64,000 nt of DNA from JBPOFY01 sp051252415 (GTDB taxonomy: Bacteria; Verrucomicrobiota; Verrucomicrobiia; Opitutales; Coraliomargaritaceae). The position numbers and the translations under genes were made by a program. The stretch lies in contig JBPOGA010000007.1 of the NCBI GenBank assembly GCA_051252415.1, positions 62,001 to 126,000 of the forward strand. The letters run 5' to 3'. Below the pieces are notes generated by a model. It was not told the DNA's origin and searched no databases. It saw only the letters and a list, made by a program, of their open reading frames with translations. The number at the start of each line of letters is the position of its first letter. The first letter of the stretch is position 1. Shown piece by piece: positions 9,326-18,095 of this stretch.

Positions 9326-10018
9326 TTACTTCTCTACACGAACCCAAGCGTCTAGTAAGTCAAAGAGGGCGGCATGCATTTGGTCGTAGGTTTCTTGGGG
9401 CTCTGCCTTTAGGCGTTCCATTGACTGAATGTAAGGCCCGTCGACGAGTTCGTTGCTACAAGCGGTAGCAAGCAGTGTGAGGTTTTCGGGTGTGATTTCT
9501 AAATGGCATTGTAGGGCTAGAACATGTGAGCGGTATACGAATCCCTGATTGGAGCAGGCATCGCTCTCTGCAATCAAGTGTGCGCCTCGTGGAATCTCAA
9601 AAGTGTCGCCATGCCAGTGGCAAACTTGCAGGCAGTCGGGGAGGTCGAGCACTTTGGGGCATTCTTCGGTTCGTCGGATCGGAAACCAGCCAATTTCCTT
9701 ATGCGGGCCTGCGCTAACTTTTGCGCCGAGCACATGCGCAATCAATTGTGCGCCGAGGCAGATCCCGAGCACGTGTTTATCCGCTGCGATGGCACTGCGT
9801 AGATAACTTTTCTCTTTCGCTAGCCATGGATACTTTTCGTCTTCATGGACATTCATAGGTCCGCCCATAATGGCAAGTGCGTCATAGCTCGCTGGTGAAG
9901 GTAAGTGTTGTGTTTCGTAAAACGGAACTACTTCCAAATTATGCCCACGTGTCTGCGCCCAGAGTGCGATCGCGGCGGGGCCTTCGAAGCTAATATGCTT
10001 AATGCAAAGAATATTCAT
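9326..10018 (-). CDS. Type 1 glutamine amidotransferase-like protein
   Basis: A 230-residue class I glutamine amidotransferase domain protein of the stand-alone GMP-synthase-like type (YfeJ/GuaA-like). The nucleophile elbow GICLGAQ supplies the catalytic Cys (about residue 86), and QCHLEITPE gives the His-Glu pair. MGGPMNVHED and EIGWFP are typical of this family. Stand-alone members hydrolyse glutamine or gamma-glutamyl compounds or modify small molecules; the true substrate is not known. There is no synthetase partner next to it, so it is not the GuaA subunit of a GMP synthase. The gene stands alone, divergent from the subtilase gene. Confidence 0.85.
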   Translation of the reverse strand: MNILCIKHISFEGPAAIALWAQTRGHNLEVVPFYETQHLPSPASYDALAIMGGPMNVHEDEKYPWLAKEKSYLRSAIAADKHVLGICLGAQLIAHVLGAKVSAGPHKEIGWFPIRRTEECPKVLDLPDCLQVCHWHGDTFEIPRGAHLIAESDACSNQGFVYRSHVLALQCHLEITPENLTLLATACSNELVDGPYIQSMERLKAEPQETYDQMHAALFDLLDAWVRVEK

Positions 10019-10108
10019 TGGTGAACTAGTAACTATTTGATTTTAGGCACGATACAAGAGTTTGATTCATAGTTGAGTAATCACGACTTTCTTTTACCTG
10101 TCATTAGC

Positions 10109-11692
10109 ATGAAACACATCCGTATCATAATCACTTTCTGCGCATTGGCCTTTCTTGGAGCGATTGCGGGTCGTTGGTTATCATCGCGTGTAGTCATAGA
10201 GGATGAATCCGTTGAAGTTACGCTTATCGAAGCAGACACTCGATTAAATGAGTCTCGAGCGATTGAAGTGCCTGATGAAGCAATACCTATAGATATTGAA
10301 TACCCAGAAAGTGCCAAAAAGGGTGAACTCGTTATACAATTTTCGAGTCGCGAGGAATATGCTCGGTATTTGGATGCCCTCGCAAGAGCAGGATTGTATC
10401 CTTTGGGGCAAATTGATCGCCTGTTGGCCGTTCGTGTGGGCACAGATACATTTACGACTGTAGACCCACGTGAGTTTGAGGCGTCGCCTAGTTTTTCGTT
10501 TGAAGTTCAGCAACCATTGCCACCCGTAGATTTATCGCCTGAAGCGCTAGCTAGCCTGAGAGGCTTTGGTGTAACGGCTCAACAGATCGTTGGCGGAGAG
10601 CTCGAAGGAGATGGAGCTGGAATTCTGGTGGCCGTGCTCGATTCTGGGCTCGAAGCGCATCCGATGTTTGATGATGTGACGATGAGCTATTTAGACCTGA
10701 CAGGTGAGGGCGTGTCAGCGAAAGGTGCCGGGCATGGTACTTCCGTTGCTTCAATCATTTCTGGGAAAGAGGGTGTTGCGCCAAACGCGGAGCTTTTTGT
10801 GGTTCGTGTGCTCGACGGAGAGGGTGTCGGCAATAGTTTTCAAGTCGCCGAAGGTATTGTTCGCGCTGTGGATGCGGGAGCGCACATTATCAATTTGAGC
10901 TTAGCCGTCTATCAAGACTCACCGATCTTACGCGAATCGGTTCGCTATGCTCAGAGTCAAGGCGTGCTGATGGTTGCAGCCGCAGGAAATGATGGGTATA
11001 CGCGCATGCCATACCCAGCAGCTTATAGTGATGTGCTCTCTGTGACTGCGGTTGATGCAAATCAACGTTACGCGCTCTTTCCGAATCAATCAGAGAAGAT
11101 TGATATCGCAGCGCCTGGCGTGGCGATCGTTGCCGCTGAAGATGATGAGAACACAACCTACTTTACTGGCACATCGGCGGCAGCTCCATTTGTGACAGGG
11201 ACCTTAGCTGCGATGCTTTCGGCGGATACAACCCGGACGCCACAACAAACTGTCGATCTACTGAAGGGCTACCTCAACGATGCTGGTGGCCCTGGTGAAG
11301 ATCCGGTTTATGGGGATGGAGTGATCGATTGGGATCGATTACGTGAGCGCGACACGACTGGTTTACTTGATCTTGCTTTGGCGGACGTGCACATGGATTC
11401 CGCGACACTACCAGGCACAACGATGCCTATTGAAGTCACGGTTCAAAATCGAGGGACTCAATGGTCCTCAGAAGCGAAACTCGAAGTTGCTATTGGTGAG
11501 GGTGAACCACTCGAATTCTCTATTGGCGCACTTGCACCTGGTGCGATAACAACGCGCAAAGTATTTACTCAAGTGCCAATGGACACCAAAGAGAACCCAC
11601 TGGGGATACAGGCACGCGTGCTACCTGACGATGTAAATACAGATGTGCGTCTTGAGAATAATGTTAAAGGCGTCGTCTTTCGCGCAAACTAG
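10109..11692 (+). CDS. Exported/membrane-anchored S8 (subtilisin-like) serine peptidase with CARDB-like domain
   Basis: A subtilase of 527 residues from the ATG at 10109; an upstream in-frame TTG at 10073 is less likely. The N-terminal hydrophobic segment (about residues 4-22) is a signal peptide or anchor. The catalytic triad is D178 (VLDSG), H209 (GHGTS) and S356 (GTSAAAP). A linker of about 130 residues separates the anchor from the catalytic domain and could be a pro-domain. The last 110 residues look like a CARDB-type adhesion fold (VTVQNRGTQWSSEAKLEV, then RLENN). It likely degrades protein outside the cytoplasm. Its TAG stop directly abuts the opposite-strand stop of the next gene. Confidence 0.87.
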   Translation: MKHIRIIITFCALAFLGAIAGRWLSSRVVIEDESVEVTLIEADTRLNESRAIEVPDEAIPIDIEYPESAKKGELVIQFSSREEYARYLDALARAGLYPLGQIDRLLAVRVGTDTFTTVDPREFEASPSFSFEVQQPLPPVDLSPEALASLRGFGVTAQQIVGGELEGDGAGILVAVLDSGLEAHPMFDDVTMSYLDLTGEGVSAKGAGHGTSVASIISGKEGVAPNAELFVVRVLDGEGVGNSFQVAEGIVRAVDAGAHIINLSLAVYQDSPILRESVRYAQSQGVLMVAAAGNDGYTRMPYPAAYSDVLSVTAVDANQRYALFPNQSEKIDIAAPGVAIVAAEDDENTTYFTGTSAAAPFVTGTLAAMLSADTTRTPQQTVDLLKGYLNDAGGPGEDPVYGDGVIDWDRLRERDTTGLLDLALADVHMDSATLPGTTMPIEVTVQNRGTQWSSEAKLEVAIGEGEPLEFSIGALAPGAITTRKVFTQVPMDTKENPLGIQARVLPDDVNTDVRLENNVKGVVFRAN

Positions 11693-12643
11693 CTAGGTTT
11701 TCACGGCACGAGCTTTACGAGCAGATTTTAAGTAGCGCCGCCATGCTTCGATGACACATGGTTGCCAACGAATTGATCGCTTAAAACAATGACGTGCATT
11801 ATCATAATCTTTCAGACTGCGTTGTCGGCGACCAGCATACAGCCATCGGTTCCCAAGGGCCTTTTTCAAAGGTTTACGATTTACCTTGGGGCACTCTCCA
11901 ATAACGATTGCATAAATCTTTTCTAGCTGAGTAGCCCACCGCATTTCTGCATCTAGATAACGTCGGCTTAGATTTCCTTCTTCAGTGAGCCCTTTAGTAT
12001 TACCAATTTGAAATGCGACAGGGGTGCCTTCTACATGAACAAATGGCCCTTGGAGCGCCATCAAACAAAAAAGCAGTGTATCCTCTGAATAATAGAATTC
12101 AGGTTTCCACCCTCCAGTTTTGAGATATGCTGACGTGCGGAGTAGGGAGCAAGATGCTATGCCGCCACCGTTTTTGAATAACCATGGAATTGGGTTATGA
12201 ATCAATTCTTGACCAGCCTTTGATTGAGTTTTCTCGTCATTATGGATATTATAATGTCGATCGGCCGTAGCTAATACACTCGTTGGATTGTCTATTAAAG
12301 CTTGCACGGACCTTTCTAAGAAATCGGTTGGCCAATGGTCGTCAGAGTCTAAAAATGCAACATAAGGAAGTTCCCGAACTTCTTGGAAACCTTGCGCTCT
12401 TGCGTTTGCGGCTGTGCCTTTATCTAGTCTTAGAACAACGCAATCTATATCTTGCTCTTGGTCAGCTAACCAAGCTTCAAGTATATCTGGTGTGCCATCT
12501 GTAGACCCATCGTCAGCAATCACCAATTTAGTGGGCTGATGTGTCTGCGCAAAGACATAGGCTAAGGTCTCAATGAGCAGTGTCGGCCTATTATAAACAG
12601 GTATTACAACTCCTACCTGATTTAATTCAGTTGCCATGGTCAT
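11693..12643 (-). CDS. Family 2 glycosyltransferase
   Basis: A 316-residue GT-A fold glycosyltransferase. The N-terminus has VVIPVYNRPTLLIETL, then ADDGSTDGTPDILE and the metal-binding FLDSDD. FYYSEDTLLFCLMA fits the acceptor-side acidic motif. It would transfer a sugar from a nucleotide donor to a cell-surface glycan or lipid; donor and acceptor are unknown. The start overlaps the stop of the preceding HD-like gene by four bases (ATGA), so it is the last gene of a three-gene operon (14401 to 11693). Its stop touches the stop of the convergent subtilase. Confidence 0.88.
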   Translation of the reverse strand: MTMATELNQVGVVIPVYNRPTLLIETLAYVFAQTHQPTKLVIADDGSTDGTPDILEAWLADQEQDIDCVVLRLDKGTAANARAQGFQEVRELPYVAFLDSDDHWPTDFLERSVQALIDNPTSVLATADRHYNIHNDEKTQSKAGQELIHNPIPWLFKNGGGIASCSLLRTSAYLKTGGWKPEFYYSEDTLLFCLMALQGPFVHVEGTPVAFQIGNTKGLTEEGNLSRRYLDAEMRWATQLEKIYAIVIGECPKVNRKPLKKALGNRWLYAGRRQRSLKDYDNARHCFKRSIRWQPCVIEAWRRYLKSARKARAVKT

Positions 12644-13347
12644 CGCTTGAAGAGCTTTCGTAGCTTCGAGGTCTTGCTCTTTTTTGATTTAAAAGAATCT
12701 ATACCAGACTTAGAGCGATATGAAGCAATTTCAGAAGTTGTTAGGACCGTGGGGATTGTTGCTGCCATGACTGCATGTAGCAAAACATCAAATTCTTGAG
12801 CGACTTCGTCGTTAATGTGCTTGGACGCGATCACGTGTATTTCATTGATCCGTTTTTCAGACAACTCCTGGAGCTCACGCAAGGGCTTAGCAACTGCATA
12901 TGCCGGACCAAGATCACCCAATTCGTCATACAAGTCAGCTAATTGTATCCATACAATGACTTCATTATCAGATTCGAAAGCTTCCTTCCCTTTATTGGTA
13001 GTATAGGCGTAAACATATGATTCAACTTCATTGCCGAGTAGGTTTCGAATATACGTTCGTCTCGCCTCGGTTACCCCATGCTCTCGGTCGCCAAAGTTGC
13101 CATATAGATAAAGTGAATGGAGCAGTCCACCAGCAACAATTTCAGGTGATTTCCTCCAATAGGCGAGTGCACTAGCAGTGCCTATTAGGTGACTTAAAAA
13201 TGGTTTTCCGCTCGGGCGAAATTGATCGGCAAATAGCTGCTTCGCAACTTCCAGCGATTGTTTTATGAGTTGTAAATGCTCTTCACTCCATTGTGCAGCG
13301 ATCAATTGATTATAAAGCTGCAAATTTGTTTGTGCGATCATTCTCAT
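12640..13347 (-). CDS. HD/RelA-SpoT-hydrolase-like protein with degenerate metal site
   Basis: A 235-residue protein from the ATG at 13347, one base after the upstream stop (TGAAATG); a longer frame to 13410 would overlap the upstream gene. FRPSGKPFLSHLIGTASAL followed by IVAGGLLHSLYLYG resembles the start of the HD domain of RelA/SpoT-like hydrolases (RxxGxPYxxHP ... LLHD), but the critical HD pair reads HS, so hydrolysis of pppGpp is doubtful. The tail is rich in Lys/Ser (SKSGIDSFKSKKSKTSK). It lies between two glycosyltransferases and overlaps the second, implying joint expression. Function unknown; a nucleotide-sensing or structural role in glycan synthesis is conceivable. Confidence 0.6.
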   Translation of the reverse strand: MRMIAQTNLQLYNQLIAAQWSEEHLQLIKQSLEVAKQLFADQFRPSGKPFLSHLIGTASALAYWRKSPEIVAGGLLHSLYLYGNFGDREHGVTEARRTYIRNLLGNEVESYVYAYTTNKGKEAFESDNEVIVWIQLADLYDELGDLGPAYAVAKPLRELQELSEKRINEIHVIASKHINDEVAQEFDVLLHAVMAATIPTVLTTSEIASYRSKSGIDSFKSKKSKTSKLRKLFKR

Positions 13348-13348
13348 T

Positions 13349-14401
13349 TCAAGTAGCGGGTTTGAAGTCGTCGAGCGTTCCTGCTTCGATGATGTTGATG
13401 TTCGGCGCACGAGGAGTCGTATGCGTTTTAAGGGGATACTTGAGTTGGTTCCATTTCGGCTCTAGCGGAATAATGATCTTCTCCATAATAAAGCGACTGC
13501 GTTTTCGACCGAACCATTTCTTCAACCGCTTTAGCCAATGGTATCCAAAGCGTCGATGCATGCGCACCCACTCAACCCCACGTCCATTAGTATTTGCGAC
13601 GTAATCCAAATTCCATTTTGCCTTTAGACGTGCTTGGTTTGAAAAGGTCCAAGCATCACTCCAACGTAAGAAGAAGTAAGCGTGGTCACCTAGAGCCAAG
13701 CGCTTTGGTGGCACGTATGTCACTTTGGATTCTGGCTCAAGCCATATTTCATGTCCTGCTTCTTTCGCGAGCATGCAAAGATCTCCATGCTCCGCATGGC
13801 ACAGTAAAGCTTCATCCAGTAACCCAATTTTATCGAAAAGTGAAAGCCGAACGAGCACGACATGGAATTCGATCAGCCTAGTTTGCATGCGCTGAAGAGG
13901 GGCCTCTAGCGAATCGACAGGCGTATGCTGATAATGGTGTTTTTCGTGATATACCTTTCTGCCTTTTTCGTCAGTTCGGATTTCACATTCACCACCATAC
14001 ATGTGAATCATACTGCATTCAGGTAAGTGTTCGAAATACGTAGGTCCTACAATTCCGGCTTGAGTTGAATCTGCGCATTCGATGAGTGTTGAAAGCCAGT
14101 TATCGTTAACTAGGACGTCATTATCTACAAAGACGATATATTCAGCAGGCGTGTGTTTTTGTGCCCACACGATAGCCAGATTGCGCGCTTGATTAGGGGC
14201 CAAGTATTGATCTGCACGAATGATCGTAAACGAGTGCTCCGCTGCTTTTTGCTCTAGATACTTCTGGACGTCAGGCGGGGAGTTTCCATCGACGCAGACG
14301 AGATCAAATTCAGTTTTAGTTTTTTCAATTAACCGATCCAGTGATCTGGCGGTCATACTAAAAACTTCTCTTGGGACAAATGCTACAACTGGTTTCGCCA
14401 T
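13349..14401 (-). CDS. Family 2-like glycosyltransferase
   Basis: A 350-residue GT-A glycosyltransferase. It starts with VVAFVPREVFSMTARSLDRL, continues with DLVCVDGNSP and NQARNLAIV, and has the metal-binding motif VFVDNDVLVNDNW (D-x-D). GIVGPTYFE follows. This layout is common in enzymes acting on surface polysaccharides or O-antigen. It is the first gene of the operon GT2/HD-like/GT2, with the next gene starting one base after its stop. Donor and acceptor sugars cannot be read from sequence. Confidence 0.82.
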   Translation of the reverse strand: MAKPVVAFVPREVFSMTARSLDRLIEKTKTEFDLVCVDGNSPPDVQKYLEQKAAEHSFTIIRADQYLAPNQARNLAIVWAQKHTPAEYIVFVDNDVLVNDNWLSTLIECADSTQAGIVGPTYFEHLPECSMIHMYGGECEIRTDEKGRKVYHEKHHYQHTPVDSLEAPLQRMQTRLIEFHVVLVRLSLFDKIGLLDEALLCHAEHGDLCMLAKEAGHEIWLEPESKVTYVPPKRLALGDHAYFFLRWSDAWTFSNQARLKAKWNLDYVANTNGRGVEWVRMHRRFGYHWLKRLKKWFGRKRSRFIMEKIIIPLEPKWNQLKYPLKTHTTPRAPNINIIEAGTLDDFKPAT

Positions 14402-14450
14402 GTGCGATAATAGATTGATCTTAAGACACTATAATGGCCTAGATAATATT

Positions 14451-14738
14451 TTACGCATCAATGACGCTGAGACCTAGACGTTGCTGCACTTCAGGGAACT
14501 CGCTGAGTTCTGCTAAAAATTCATCTACTGAGAAGTCTGCGACCATGAAGTCTTCGAATTCAAAGGTAGGTGTTTTCGTCTGACCACTCAAGGAAACCAT
14601 CGCGTCCATATCCTTAGGGTTTTCCAGCACATCGCGAATATCTAGATCGACGCCTTGTGAGTTGAAAAAGGAGAGGGCTTCACGGCACCAAGGGCAACCG
14701 GATTTGATGTAAAGAATGGGTGTTTTTATACGGCTCAT
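14451..14738 (-). CDS. Glutaredoxin family protein
   Basis: A 95-residue thioredoxin-fold protein with the dithiol active site CPWC at residues 15-18, a TPTFEF segment (the conserved cis-proline) and a C-terminal helix. The length fits monodomain glutaredoxins. It would reduce disulfides or glutathione-mixed disulfides in the cytoplasm, perhaps feeding reductive enzymes such as ribonucleotide reductase or sulfur assimilation enzymes. It is a single gene between the glycosyltransferase operon and divergent uvrA. The first motif gives high confidence for the family, not for the partner. Confidence 0.88.
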   Translation of the reverse strand: MSRIKTPILYIKSGCPWCREALSFFNSQGVDLDIRDVLENPKDMDAMVSLSGQTKTPTFEFEDFMVADFSVDEFLAELSEFPEVQQRLGLSVIDA

Positions 14739-14862
14739 ATCTAAGTTTTATACTAGTAGAATATTGCCCCCTGACAACGTAAATTACTAGATATGTGACT
14801 TTATTTTAGCGAGTCTTGCGCTTTGCCGAAGAAAGGTATATAAGGGTCGGTTTCATCGTTTT

Positions 14863-17709
14863 ATGACTCCTACAAACGCAGCTCAAGCCGAAGCCATTTC
14901 TGTAAAAGGAGCGCGCGAACACAATCTACAGAATGTCGATGTAGAGATTCCACGTAATCAACTCGTGGTCATTACGGGCGTCAGTGGATCGGGCAAATCA
15001 TCGCTTGCGTTTGATACAATCTATGCAGAAGGCTATCGTAAATATATTGATAGCTTATCGACCAAAGCGCGAATGGTGTTGGAGCAAATTCCACGTCCAG
15101 ATGTAGACTTTATTCAAGGCCTTTCTCCTGTCATAGCATTAGAGCAGCGCGCGGCGGCAGGAAGCAATCCACGCAGCACAGTGGCGACGGCCACCGAAAT
15201 TGCAGATTTTTCCCGCGTGCTATGGGCGGTTTGTGGCACGCCTTATTGTCCTAAAGACGGTGGTGTGATTGAGCGTCGCTCGTTAGATGATTGTTTAACG
15301 CGTGTATTTAATGAGCCCAAAGAGAGTCGTTTAATGATCTTAGCTCCGTGGATGACAACAAAGCCTTCTATTTTGCGCGAGGAGCTGCCGCGCTTACAGC
15401 AGCGAGGTTTTCAACGTGTGCGTATGAATGGTGAGATTGTTCGTTTAGATGATCCGGACATTATCGATTCTAAGGCCGATGAGATCGCAGTTGAAATCGT
15501 GGTGGATCGTATCGTCCTTCGGGCGGATCAACGTAGTCGCTTAGCGGATTCTTTAGAACTTGCATTTAGTGAAGGCGAAGACCGTGCAATCGTATTAATC
15601 CAAGACCGTGATAGCGATGCATGGCGAGAGTTGGCATTGAGCAACCGTCTTGCTTGTGTGACTTGCGGCGATGTATACGAGCGAGTGTCGCCAAGGCATT
15701 TTTCTTGGAATCATGCCGAGGGTGCATGCTCTGAATGCGGTGGACTTGGTGAGACTTTGCAATTTCAACCAGAGTTGTTGATCCCAGACCCGAGTAAAAC
15801 AGTGAAGAAGGGTGCCATCAAACCTTGGCGCTTAGGATCGAAGCAGATGATTATTAAGCGCAATGCGATTTTGAAACAACTCGCAGCGCAATTGCCCTTT
15901 GATCCAAACATTCCATGGGTTGAGTTGGATGCGGAGGTTCAAAAGCAAATTTTACACGGCACTGGTTCGCGCTTGTTTAGCTTTAAGTTGAAGGGCGGAA
16001 ATACCAAACCAGAATCGATGACTTTCGATGGAGTGCTGGCTGACTTGGAGGACATGCGTCGCACAACAAGTAGCGATGGGTTGCGTGCCAGATTGATGGC
16101 TTTTCAAACGAGTAGCGTATGTGAAACTTGCGAGGGCAAGCGACTGAGTGCTGCGAGTCTCAGTGTCTTAATTGAAGGACGCTCGATTACTGACCTCCTC
16201 GGCATGTCATTGAGTGAGGCCAATATTTTTGTATCATCCCTTGAAGCGAATGAAAACTACAAGCAGGTTGCCGATGCGGTTCATGGTTTATCCTCACGCT
16301 TAAACTTCCTTAATCAAGTTGGTCTCGAATATCTCACTCTCAGTCGCAGTTATAATAGTTTAAGTGGCGGGGAGGCGCAGCGGGTTCGACTCGCAACACA
16401 GCTTGGTATGTCGCTGATTGGTGTCGTCTACTTACTGGATGAGCCAAGTATCGGATTGCACCCATTGGATAACCGACGGCTGATTGAGACGCTGACGAGT
16501 TTACGTGATCGCGGCAATTCTGTGGTGGTGGTCGAGCACGATAGTGAAACGATGCTGGCTGCAGATCATCTTATTGAGATTGGACCTGGCGCGGGCATCA
16601 ACGGGGGGCACATCATCTATGAAGGTTCGCCGAAGAAATCATTTACAGCGAAGCAGAGTTTAAGTGGCTCGTTTTTGAGTGGTGCTGAGCGGGTTGAAAA
16701 GAATGCAGATACGCTCGTAGAGAAGGGTGAATGGATCGAAATACTCGGCGCTCACGAACACAACTTAAAGCAAGTGGATGTGCAGTTTCCTATTGGCTTA
16801 TTAACTGTGGTGTGCGGTGTTTCTGGTTCGGGTAAGAGCACCTTGGTTAACGGTATCTTGGCTAAGGCTGCGGCGTTTACTTTGAACCGAGCAAAGTCGA
16901 TTCCTGGTAAACATAAAAAGATTACAGGCCTCGGACACTTCACCTCGGTTGTGCAAGTCAACCAAGATCCGATCGGACGTAGTCCCCGCTCAAACCCTGC
17001 GACTTATACGAAACTCTTCGATCAGCTCCGTGACCTCTATGCGAAGTGTTCACTTGCAAAAATACGAGGCTACAAAACCAGTCGCTTTAGTTTTAATGTA
17101 AGTGGAGGTCGTTGTGAGCGCTGCAAAGGGGATGGTGCGATTAAACTCGATATGCAATTCATGGCCGACGTTTATACGAAATGTCCGAGCTGTAATGGAC
17201 GGCGTTATAATCGTGAGACACTCGATGTGCGCTTCAAAGGATTTAGTATTGCTGATGTATTGGCGATGAGTGTCGATGAAGCTTTGCAAGTCTTCGACAA
17301 GCAGCCACGGATCGCCGAGAAACTACGCACGTTGTCGGATGTGGGGATGGGCTATGTGAAGCTAGGGCAACCCGCGACCACATTGTCGGGTGGTGAAGCA
17401 CAACGTATCAAACTTTCACTAGAGCTGAGTAAACGGCAGCAAGGCGAAACACTGTATATTTTAGATGAGCCAACAACGGGATTACATTGGATCGATGTGC
17501 AACGCTTGATGGATCTCCTCTTTAAGTTGCGCGACGCAGGTAATACAGTGCTGATCATTGAACACGACCTAGACGTGGTGCGCATGGCCGATTGGGTGGT
17601 CGAGCTTGGACCTGTTGGCGGTGATGGTGGCGGTGAGATTGTTTACGCCGGCAATGGCATAGCTTTTCAACAAGGCGGCGATACGCCGACGCAGTCGGTG
17701 ATGAGTTAG
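14863..17709 (+). CDS. UvrA-family excinuclease ABC ATPase (possible paralogue)
   Basis: A 948-residue UvrA-type double ABC ATPase. Walker A motifs are GVSGSGKSS at residues 39-47 and GVSGSGKST near residue 652; two LSGGEAQR signatures are present. Zinc-finger pairs CVTC...CSEC, CETC and CERC...CPSC are intact. The segment after the first Walker motif reads YIDSLSTKARMVLEQ where canonical UvrA has YVESLSAYARQFL, and RAAAGSNPRSTVATATE differs from the usual TTSRNPRSTVGTVTE. So it may be a second UvrA subgroup rather than the housekeeping copy. UvrA recognises bulky DNA lesions and loads UvrB. No uvrB is nearby. Confidence 0.85.
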   Translation: MTPTNAAQAEAISVKGAREHNLQNVDVEIPRNQLVVITGVSGSGKSSLAFDTIYAEGYRKYIDSLSTKARMVLEQIPRPDVDFIQGLSPVIALEQRAAAGSNPRSTVATATEIADFSRVLWAVCGTPYCPKDGGVIERRSLDDCLTRVFNEPKESRLMILAPWMTTKPSILREELPRLQQRGFQRVRMNGEIVRLDDPDIIDSKADEIAVEIVVDRIVLRADQRSRLADSLELAFSEGEDRAIVLIQDRDSDAWRELALSNRLACVTCGDVYERVSPRHFSWNHAEGACSECGGLGETLQFQPELLIPDPSKTVKKGAIKPWRLGSKQMIIKRNAILKQLAAQLPFDPNIPWVELDAEVQKQILHGTGSRLFSFKLKGGNTKPESMTFDGVLADLEDMRRTTSSDGLRARLMAFQTSSVCETCEGKRLSAASLSVLIEGRSITDLLGMSLSEANIFVSSLEANENYKQVADAVHGLSSRLNFLNQVGLEYLTLSRSYNSLSGGEAQRVRLATQLGMSLIGVVYLLDEPSIGLHPLDNRRLIETLTSLRDRGNSVVVVEHDSETMLAADHLIEIGPGAGINGGHIIYEGSPKKSFTAKQSLSGSFLSGAERVEKNADTLVEKGEWIEILGAHEHNLKQVDVQFPIGLLTVVCGVSGSGKSTLVNGILAKAAAFTLNRAKSIPGKHKKITGLGHFTSVVQVNQDPIGRSPRSNPATYTKLFDQLRDLYAKCSLAKIRGYKTSRFSFNVSGGRCERCKGDGAIKLDMQFMADVYTKCPSCNGRRYNRETLDVRFKGFSIADVLAMSVDEALQVFDKQPRIAEKLRTLSDVGMGYVKLGQPATTLSGGEAQRIKLSLELSKRQQGETLYILDEPTTGLHWIDVQRLMDLLFKLRDAGNTVLIIEHDLDVVRMADWVVELGPVGGDGGGEIVYAGNGIAFQQGGDTPTQSVMS

Positions 17710-17728
17710 CTTTCTTATCGCAGGGCGC

Positions 17729-17890
17729 GCGCTTGGAAATCGTCTCATAAATATAGAATCTCACCTATTTCGGGATGTAGCCGCGTCGCTCTGCGACGTG
17801 ATCGTAATGATCAGCTAAATATACCCCGAAGCACTCAAAACGACGTCTGCGCACCGTTGCTACATGGTTTTGAGACAGTTCCCTTACGCG
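17729..17890. mobile_element. MITE-like element, family B (degenerate copy)
   Basis: An approximately 162-bp non-coding stretch after uvrA flanked by imperfect inverted ends: GCGCTTGGAAATCGTCTC at 17729 and, at the other side, TTTTGAGACAGTTCCC ending at 17890. These are related to the ends of the adjacent copy at 17931-18083. The interior contains a small palindrome CGTCGCTCTGCGACG. Confidence 0.5.
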
Positions 17891-17930
17891 ATGCTGGCAT
17901 CCTCGTCGTTATTATGATCATTGAAGCATA

Positions 17931-18083
17931 GCGCAAGGAGACTGTCTCAAAATTCAATAAATGGGAGCGTCCGGCTCCGTCCGGACATCTAACCGTATTA
18001 AGGCTGACTCTGACGCAATGTCGGGACGGAGCCCGACGCTCCAATAGGATACTTTTCGCAATTTTGAGACAGTTTCCAAGCGC
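17931..18083. mobile_element. MITE-like element, family B (copy with palindromic core)
   Basis: A 153-bp element with 24-bp terminal inverted repeats (17931-17954 and 18060-18083), 21 of 24 positions matching, around ACTGTCTCAAAATT. The core contains GGGAGCGTCCGG, a spacer, and GGAGCCCGACGCTCC. A related copy is at 43384-43534 with the same AATTCAATAAATGG flank inside the left end. It fills the 3' gap between uvrA and the cvfB-like gene. Confidence 0.72.
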
Positions 18084-18095
18084 GAGCCCTACGAA

